A stretch of DNA of 64,000 bases from Stutzerimonas azotifigens DSM 17556 (lineage in GTDB: Bacteria > Pseudomonadota > Gammaproteobacteria > Pseudomonadales > Pseudomonadaceae). The position numbers and the translations under genes were made by a program. This document shows positions 56,575 through 64,000 of the stretch, piece by piece; position 1 is the first letter of the stretch, and every line of letters starts with the position of its first letter. The stretch spans positions 115,762-179,761 of the forward strand of contig NZ_AUDU01000018.1 of NCBI RefSeq assembly GCF_000425625.1, in the 5' to 3' direction. The notes under the pieces are model-generated. The model worked only from the letters and a program-made list of their open reading frames with translations, made no database searches and was not told the DNA's origin.

Positions 56575-57545
56575 CAGGCGTCCGCCGGCGGCAGGTCGAG
56601 CAGGCGGTGGGCGATCTCGTCGGCGGCGCGCACCAGCGCGTCGGTGATGCCCTGCTCCGAGGCCGAATGGCCGGCATCGCGGATGATCAGCAGCTCGCTG
56701 TTCGGCCAGGCGCCGTGCAGCGCCCAGGCGTTGTCCAGCGGACAGATGACGTCGTAGCGGCCATGCACGATGATCCCCGGCAGGTGGGCGATCTTCGGCA
56801 TGTCGCGGATCAGCTGGTCCGGTTCGAGGAAGGCGTTGTTGACGAAGTAGTGGCACTCGATGCGGGCGATCGACAGTGCCCGGTGCGGCTCGGTGAAGCG
56901 CTCGACCACCTGGGTGTTCGGCCGCAGCGTGGCGGTGCGTCCTTCCCAGCATGACCAGGCCTTGGCCGCGCTCATCTGGGCGATCTGGTCGGTGCCGGTC
57001 AGGCGCCGGTAGAAGGCCTGCATCAGGTCGCCGCGTTCCTCGTGCGGGATGGGCGCGACGAAATCCTGCCAGTAGTCCGGGAACAGGCGGCTGGCGCCTT
57101 CCTGGTAGAACCAGTGGAAGTCCTGCGGGCGACACAGGAAGATGCCGCGCAGGATCAGCGCGTGCACCTGGTCCGGACAGGCCTGGGCGTAGGCCAGCGC
57201 CAGGGTCGAGCCCCAGGAGCCGCCGAACAGCACCCACTTGTCGATGCCCAGGTGCTCGCGGATGCGTTCCATGTCCTGGATCAGGTGCGCGGTGGTGTTG
57301 TTCTCCAGGCTGGCGTGCGGCATGGAGCGACCGCAGCCGCGCTGGTCGAAGGTGATGATCCGGTACACGGTGGGATCGAAGAAGCGCCGGCTCAGCGCAT
57401 CGCAGCCGGCGCCCGGGCCACCGTGGACGAAAAGCACCGGCAGGCCGTCCGGAGTACCGCTTTCGTCGACATAGAGCACGTGCGGGTGTTCCACCGCCAG
57501 CTCATGCCGGGCGTAGGGCTTGATCTCCGGATGCAGGCTGTACAT
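56574..57545 (-). CDS. pip: Proline iminopeptidase
   Basis: A 323-residue alpha/beta hydrolase that removes N-terminal proline. HGGPG (41-45) is the oxyanion loop and Ser110 in GGSWGS the nucleophile. Neighbour dtd is co-transcribed, as in PAO1. Confidence 0.95.
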   Translation of the reverse strand: MYSLHPEIKPYARHELAVEHPHVLYVDESGTPDGLPVLFVHGGPGAGCDALSRRFFDPTVYRIITFDQRGCGRSMPHASLENNTTAHLIQDMERIREHLGIDKWVLFGGSWGSTLALAYAQACPDQVHALILRGIFLCRPQDFHWFYQEGASRLFPDYWQDFVAPIPHEERGDLMQAFYRRLTGTDQIAQMSAAKAWSCWEGRTATLRPNTQVVERFTEPHRALSIARIECHYFVNNAFLEPDQLIRDMPKIAHLPGIIVHGRYDVICPLDNAWALHGAWPNSELLIIRDAGHSASEQGITDALVRAADEIAHRLLDLPPADA

Positions 57546-57792
57546 GGGTTGCGCTCCCGATTTCGCTGCGTGGCAAGACGTGATGGCCAGGGTTGCGGGC
57601 CATGATAGCGGGGAATGGGAGCTTAGGCATGCCGCTCGGAGATTGGCGGCGATCGAGGGTTGCCCGGGCGCCTGGCGAGGCCTGGCGCCCGGTTGAAATC
57701 ACGCGCGCGAAAACACGCCCATGCCCCATGGGAGGCCCGCCCTCGAGGCGATGTTCTTTTGCGGTCTTGACGCAGACCAGCCCTACGGCCCA

Positions 57793-57815
57793 TTCGCGGC
57801 CGAGGCCGCTCCCAC
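57793..57815 (-). repeat. Pseudomonas REP (GTGGGAGCGGCCTCGGCCGCGAA type)
   Basis: On the minus strand it starts GTGGGAGCGG and ends CGCGAA with GGCC stem. It belongs to the same family as the pair at 63857-63919. Confidence 0.8.
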
Positions 57816-57875
57816 GAAGAGCGAGCCCGGGGCCTTGGCTCCCGGATGTCGCCGCGAGGGCGGCAAAGGGTGGGC

Positions 57876-57949
57876 GTAGGGTGGGCTTCAGCCCACCAAT
57901 ACAGGCCAACACCGGAGCGCACGACATGGTGGGCTCAAGCCCACCCTAC
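57876..57949. repeat. Inverted pair of GTAGGGTGGGCT repeats
   Basis: 57876-57899 and 57927-57949 face each other 27 bases apart, and each has its own GGTGGGCT/AGCCCACC stem. The first is the exact reverse complement of 181-204. Confidence 0.8.
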
Positions 57950-58040
57950 GCGGAACGCCGCCCGGCCCACTCTACGGGGCCGCCTGCAGTCTCACAGCCG
58001 TCCCCGCGCGAGGCGGCAGAACGTAGGGCGGGCCGCGGCC

Positions 58041-58586
58041 TCAATCGCCCGGCACCTCGGCGCGCCAGATCAGCTTGCCGACGTCGTAGCCGCGCTCGTG
58101 GGCCAGCGACAGCAGGCGTGCCTGGGTCTGCGCGGAGACTTCCGGCGTGCGCGACAGCAGCCACAGGTAGTCGCGGCTGGGGTGGCCGACCAGCGCTGTC
58201 TGGTAGTCGTCGTCCACGTAGAGCACCCAGTATTCGCCGCGGGTCAGGCGCGGCATCAGGCGGCTGAACCAGTTGTCGAAACGCACCCAGAGCTTGTCGG
58301 TCTCACCGGCCACCTGCGGCCAGGCCTCGCCGGTGGCCGCCTCCCAACTACCGTCCAGAGTACGGCAGCGGTTCACCACGGCGAGCCGGCCGTCCTCGCG
58401 CAGGCGGTAGTCGGCCTGCGACTGCACGCACTTGCGCTGGAAGAACATCGGCAGCCGCGCCAGCTCGTACCAGGTGCCCTGGTAGCGCTCGAGGTCGACA
58501 TGGCCGACGGTGAGCGGCGGAATGTCCGGCGAGCTGGCGCAGGCGGCGAGCAGTAGCAGCATCCCTCCGGCAAGCACGGTGCGCAT
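58041..58586 (-). CDS. blc: Bacterial lipocalin (Blc-like lipoprotein)
   Basis: A 181-residue outer-membrane lipoprotein. Lipobox LLAAC, then lipocalin motif 1 'YQGTWYELARLPMFFQRKC' and 'YWVLYVDDDYQTALVGHPSRDYLWLLSR'. It binds fatty acids or lysophospholipids. ATG 58586 follows GGGAGAGG. Confidence 0.92.
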   Translation of the reverse strand: MRTVLAGGMLLLLAACASSPDIPPLTVGHVDLERYQGTWYELARLPMFFQRKCVQSQADYRLREDGRLAVVNRCRTLDGSWEAATGEAWPQVAGETDKLWVRFDNWFSRLMPRLTRGEYWVLYVDDDYQTALVGHPSRDYLWLLSRTPEVSAQTQARLLSLAHERGYDVGKLIWRAEVPGD

Positions 58587-58650
58587 GGCCTCTCCCCGCA
58601 GGCCGTGCATGTCCGGACCGCCAGAGCGGCGCCGGTGCGGACGTGGCCTG

Positions 58651-58905
58651 CTACTTCAGTCCCTTTCCGGAGAACATCATCACCTTGTCGCCGGCGAACT
58701 GAATGCTGATGAATTGTTCCTTGTCGCCCCACAGGCAGCTGGACATGCCCAGCGCGCCGGCGCACTCGCTCGGCTTGCCGAGCAGACGCTCGACCTCGGC
58801 GCGCGGCATGCCGGCCTCCAGCCTGGCGAAATTGTCCTGGGTCACGGGGCTGCAGGCGCCGAGCAGCAGCGCGCAGGCGATCAGGGCGGGGAGTCGTGAA
58901 GACAT
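58651..58905 (-). CDS. Small BamE/SmpA-like lipoprotein
   Basis: An 84-residue lipoprotein with lipobox LLGAC and a short domain 'FARLEAGMPRAEVERLLGKPSEC' like the first motif of BamE-type proteins. It is shorter than true BamE, which would sit elsewhere. ATG 58905 has AGGAG upstream; the longer GTG start is not needed. It precedes blc by 64 bases. Confidence 0.78.
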   Translation of the reverse strand: MSSRLPALIACALLLGACSPVTQDNFARLEAGMPRAEVERLLGKPSECAGALGMSSCLWGDKEQFISIQFAGDKVMMFSGKGLK

Positions 58906-58998
58906 GAAGGCTCCTGGCACTGAAGGGTGGCGAGATCGCCCCGATACCCATCAGGCTTTAGTGGTGTTCCGTTGGCAGAGGTTCCGTGCGCGGTTTCG

Positions 58999-59601
58999 CT
59001 AGAAGCGCGAACCGGGCTCTTCGAGGAAGGCGCGCTCGGCGTCGCTCGAAGCGCGGCCAAGGATCGCATTGCGGTGCGGAAAACGCCCGAAGCGGGCGAT
59101 CACATTGCGATGACGTTCCGCATAGTCGAGGAAGCCTTCGAACAGCGGCCGCTCGGCCTCGCCCGCCAGGTCGCACAGCTGCCGGAAATACGCCACCGCC
59201 TGCTCCTGCGCCGGCAGCTGCTCGGCGTGCTCGAGCACCAGGTAGACGAACACCCGCTGGATCGGCGCGAGGAAGACGTCGCCGCCCTGCGCCAGGCCGT
59301 CGCGCACCAGTTGCTGAGCCCGTTCGTCACCGGCGAAGGCGCGCGGCGTGCCGCGATGAATCATGCGCGGCAACTGGTCGAGCAGCAGGATCAGGGCGAG
59401 CCAGCCGGCCGGCGTTTCGCTCCATTCCTGCAGGCCGCCGGCGAGCGCCCGCTCGGTCAGCTCGCCGAAGCGCTGGCGCGCCTGCTCGTCCTGCTCGGGG
59501 CGATAGCCGAACCACAGGCGCTGCTTCTCGGCGGCGATCTCGGGCGCCGCGGCGGCGTCGCCGAACCACCAGTCCAGCAACGGCTGCCAGGGCGCCTGCA
59601 T
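58999..59601 (-). CDS. DUF924 family protein
   Basis: A 200-residue all-helical protein, 'WLALILLLDQLPRMIHRGTPRAFAGD' and 'FGRFPHRNAILGRAS', the hallmark of DUF924. Function unknown; the fold resembles TPR-like proteins. It is three bases after the fbp stop. Confidence 0.88.
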   Translation of the reverse strand: MQAPWQPLLDWWFGDAAAAPEIAAEKQRLWFGYRPEQDEQARQRFGELTERALAGGLQEWSETPAGWLALILLLDQLPRMIHRGTPRAFAGDERAQQLVRDGLAQGGDVFLAPIQRVFVYLVLEHAEQLPAQEQAVAYFRQLCDLAGEAERPLFEGFLDYAERHRNVIARFGRFPHRNAILGRASSDAERAFLEEPGSRF

Positions 59602-59604
59602 CGG

Positions 59605-60615
59605 TCAGCTCCGGTGGTAGCCGGTGACCCGCTCGACCTCTTCCTTGGAGCCGAGGAACACCGCGACCCGCTCGTGCAACGCCTGCGGCTGCAGGTCGAG
59701 GATGCGCTCGTGTCCGTTGGTGGCGGCGCCGCCGGCCTGCTCGATGATCATCGACATCGGGTTGGCCTCGTACATCAGCCGCAGCTTGCCGGGCTTGCCC
59801 GGCTCGCGGGCGTCGCGCGGGTACATGAAGATGCCGCCGCGGGTGAGGATGCGGTGCACGTCGGCCACCATCGAGGCGATCCAGCGCATGTTGTAGTTCT
59901 TGCCCAGCGGCCCTTCCTGGCCGGCCAGCAGCTCTTCGACGTAGCGCTTGACCGGCGCCTCCCAGTGGCGCTGGTTGGACATGTTGATGGCGAACTCGGC
60001 GGTGCGCTCCGGGACCCGGATGTCGTCGTGGGTGAGTACGAAGCTGCCCAGCTCGCGGTCGAGGGTGAAGCCCTTGACGCCGTTGCCCAGGGTCAGCACC
60101 AGCATGGTCTGCGGGCCGTAGATGGCATAGCCGGCGGCGACCTGGCGGGTGCCGGGCTGGAGGAAGGCGTCCTCGCCGAGCATGTCGTTCTGGCTGAAGC
60201 ACTCGCCGGGGCAGCGCAGCACCGAGAAGATGGTGCCGACCGAGACGTTGACGTCGATGTTCGAAGAGCCGTCCAGCGGGTCGAACATCAGCAGGTAGGC
60301 GCCCTTGGGGTACTGCCCGGGAATCTGATAGGCCTTGTCCATCTCCTCGGAGGCCATGCCGGCCAGGGTCCCACCCCATTCGTTGGCTTCCAGCAGGATC
60401 TCGTTGGACATCACGTCCAGCTTCTTCTGCACTTCGCCCTGCACGTTCTCGGTCTCCATGCTGCCGAGCACGCCGCCGAGGGCGCCCTTGGAAACCGCAT
60501 GGCTGATCGCCTTGCAGGCCCGCGCCACGACCTCGACCAGGAAACGCAGGTCCGCCGGCGTGTTATGGCTGCGGGTCTGCTCGATGAGGTAGCGGCTCAG
60601 GGTCGTACGTGACAT
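59605..60615 (-). CDS. fbp: Fructose-1,6-bisphosphatase class I
   Basis: A 336-residue gluconeogenic phosphatase with the metal site '[15 protein letters not shown]' and 'GGIFMYPRD'. ATG 60615 has GGAGCC upstream. glgP lies 128 bases upstream in the same direction. Confidence 0.97.
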   Translation of the reverse strand: MSRTTLSRYLIEQTRSHNTPADLRFLVEVVARACKAISHAVSKGALGGVLGSMETENVQGEVQKKLDVMSNEILLEANEWGGTLAGMASEEMDKAYQIPGQYPKGAYLLMFDPLDGSSNIDVNVSVGTIFSVLRCPGECFSQNDMLGEDAFLQPGTRQVAAGYAIYGPQTMLVLTLGNGVKGFTLDRELGSFVLTHDDIRVPERTAEFAINMSNQRHWEAPVKRYVEELLAGQEGPLGKNYNMRWIASMVADVHRILTRGGIFMYPRDAREPGKPGKLRLMYEANPMSMIIEQAGGAATNGHERILDLQPQALHERVAVFLGSKEEVERVTGYHRS

Positions 60616-60743
60616 GGAAAGGCTCCAGAGGTGGGAAAACCGGCGCAGTGTAGCGCGCCGGCCGGGCAATATCTCCCCTGAGACCGGGCGGTCGGGCCCT
60701 GAGTTCAGCGGCGGATGGCAGATCGCATCCGTCGCCGCCCGCG

Positions 60744-63197
<2,454 letters not shown>

Positions 63198-63231
63198 CAG
63201 CGGACCTCTGGGCAGCGTGGAGACCGGGAGG

Positions 63232-63261
63232 CCATGGCGCGAGCGCGCACGCGCCTCCCAC
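63232..63261 (-). repeat. REP-like element before glgP
   Basis: On the minus strand GTGGGAGGCGC then a GCGCGC-rich stem and CCATGG. It is a diverged copy of the 276-299 element. Confidence 0.5.
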
Positions 63262-63399
63262 GAAGAATTGGACGGGCGAAGCTTTGCAGCTTTGCGAACG
63301 TCATGGGCGACCATTCGTCCGGGTTCCGACCGTCGAATGCACTGGTAATTCAGCCAGGGCTCGCTATGATCCGCGCCTTCGCCAACTGCCCTGCCCCCG

Positions 63400-63798
63400 A
63401 TGAAGCGCCCCCTGATCGCCCCCGCCGACCCCGACCGCCTGGACACCTGGGCCCGCTACGCCAAGGGCCTGTGCCGCGACTGCCGCGCGACCTGCTGCAG
63501 CCTGCCGGTGGAAGTCGGCATCGAGGACCTGATCCGCCTGGAGCTGGCCGATCCCTTCGAGCGCGACGAGCCGCCGCGGCAGATCGCCCGCCGGCTGATG
63601 AAGGCCGGCGTGGTCGAGCACTTCAACCAGAAGCAGGCGCGTTTCACCCTGGCGCGCCACTCCAGCGGGGACTGCCTGTTCCTCGACCGCCAGACACGGC
63701 TGTGCACGGTCTATGCCAGGCGCCCGGACACCTGCCGCAATCATCCCCAGATCGGGCCGCGCCCCGGCTACTGCGCCTACCAGCCGAAAACTGGCTGA
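63400..63798 (+). CDS. YkgJ-family cysteine cluster protein
   Basis: A 132-residue protein with eight cysteines in 'CRDCRATCCS', 'GDCLF', 'LCTVYARRPDTCRNHP' and 'YCAYQ'. The family is predicted to bind zinc or an iron-sulphur centre. Divergent from glgP. Confidence 0.9.
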   Translation: MKRPLIAPADPDRLDTWARYAKGLCRDCRATCCSLPVEVGIEDLIRLELADPFERDEPPRQIARRLMKAGVVEHFNQKQARFTLARHSSGDCLFLDRQTRLCTVYARRPDTCRNHPQIGPRPGYCAYQPKTG

Positions 63799-63856
63799 CC
63801 CGAGGCCGTTCACTCGCCCCACGGCGAAATCATCAGCCCAATACCGGGCACGTTCC

Positions 63857-63919
63857 GTGGGAGCGGCCTTGGCCGCGAATGGGGAGTGGGGGCTCGTTCG
63901 CGGTCGAGATCGCTCCCAC
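63857..63919. repeat. Inverted REP pair (BIME)
   Basis: GTGGGAGCGGCCTTGGCCGC followed by GAA (63857-63879) faces TTCGCGGTCGAGATCGCTCC followed by CAC (63897-63919) across 17 bases, the classical BIME layout. Confidence 0.85.
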
Positions 63920-63943
63920 GGGTTCGTGTCCGTCGCCGCGGCG

Positions 63944-63997
63944 CCTTTCCCTTCTCCCCGCGGGAGAAGGTGGCCCGCAGGGCCGGATGAGGGAAAG
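63944..63997 (+). repeat. Second copy of the CCTTCTCCC...GGGAGAAGG repeat
   Basis: It matches 47596-47649 almost base for base and ends in GGATGAGGGAAAG. It is close to the window edge and may be the start of a longer element. Confidence 0.8.
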
Positions 63998-64000
63998 TCC

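Larger units (their letters stand above)
57546..58040. other. 495-bp gap filled with REP-like repeats
   Basis: No gene is supported. It holds REP-like elements at 57728-57752, 57793-57815, 57876-57899 and 57927-57949; the last two form an inverted pair. Several short frames exist here only because the repeats are GC-rich. Confidence 0.75.

Overview
The window is GC-rich chromosomal DNA from a gammaproteobacterium of the genus Pseudomonas in the broad sense (Stutzerimonas-like lineages included). This rests on the gene order hemE-gltD-gltB-damX-aroB-aroK-pilQPONM-ponA-maeB-nuclease-rpmE-priA-argS-SPOR-hslVU and then ubiE-ubiJ-ubiB-hisIE-tatABC-rsmE, which is the order I know from Pseudomonas aeruginosa PAO1, and on typical Pseudomonas REP elements. 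The genus-level call is firm; the species is not resolved.

Layout. 1-615 is a repeat-rich leader with no convincing gene, ending in a probable promoter. 616-17612 (+) is one long, translationally coupled operon for an aryl polyene (APE) pigment: a chain-length-factor-like KS, two ACPs, an adenylating ligase fused to a dehydratase domain, an aromatic ammonia lyase, two elongating KSs, a dehydratase and a ketoreductase make the polyene. Two acyltransferases, a GT2 glycosyltransferase, a thioesterase, a LolA-like carrier, an MMPL exporter, a lipoprotein and a membrane protein would attach and export it. A flavoprotein with halogenase hallmarks is included. 18064-25311 (-) holds hemE and the glutamate synthase pair gltBD. 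25494-33641 (-) is the pilMNOPQ-aroK-aroB-damX operon (type IV pilus assembly, shikimate pathway, cell-division SPOR protein). 33825 onward holds ponA (+), then maeB, a nuclease and rpmE (-), then priA, argS, a SPOR protein, hslV, hslU and a DUF971 protein (+). 46748-47928 (-) has an exported RidA-like protein and a PHA-granule-family gene. 48082-54098 (+) is ubiE-ubiJ-ubiB-hisI-hisE-tatABC-rsmE. The last 10 kb carries a TetR regulator divergent from a DoxX-like membrane protein, small housekeeping proteins, dtd-pip, a lipocalin, a BamE-like lipoprotein, a DUF924 protein, fbp, glgP and a cysteine-cluster protein.

The most unusual signals are non-coding. There are short tandem repeats (13 perfect heptamers at 43890, five at 19234, and octamers folded into a long hairpin at 46124) whose units can all be written with a leading CCT. 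A 139-bp MITE-like element sits exactly on the hslV stop codon. A REP element occupies the only non-overlapping stretch of the 3' half of the APE operon and seems to have displaced the start of the LolA-like gene. Two near-identical operator-like direct repeats lie in the tetR/doxX gap. The mcl-PHA cluster expected between the DUF971 gene and ubiE is missing, and a lower-GC exported RidA-like gene is there instead. No tRNA, rRNA, CRISPR array, insertion sequence with a transposase, or prophage was seen.
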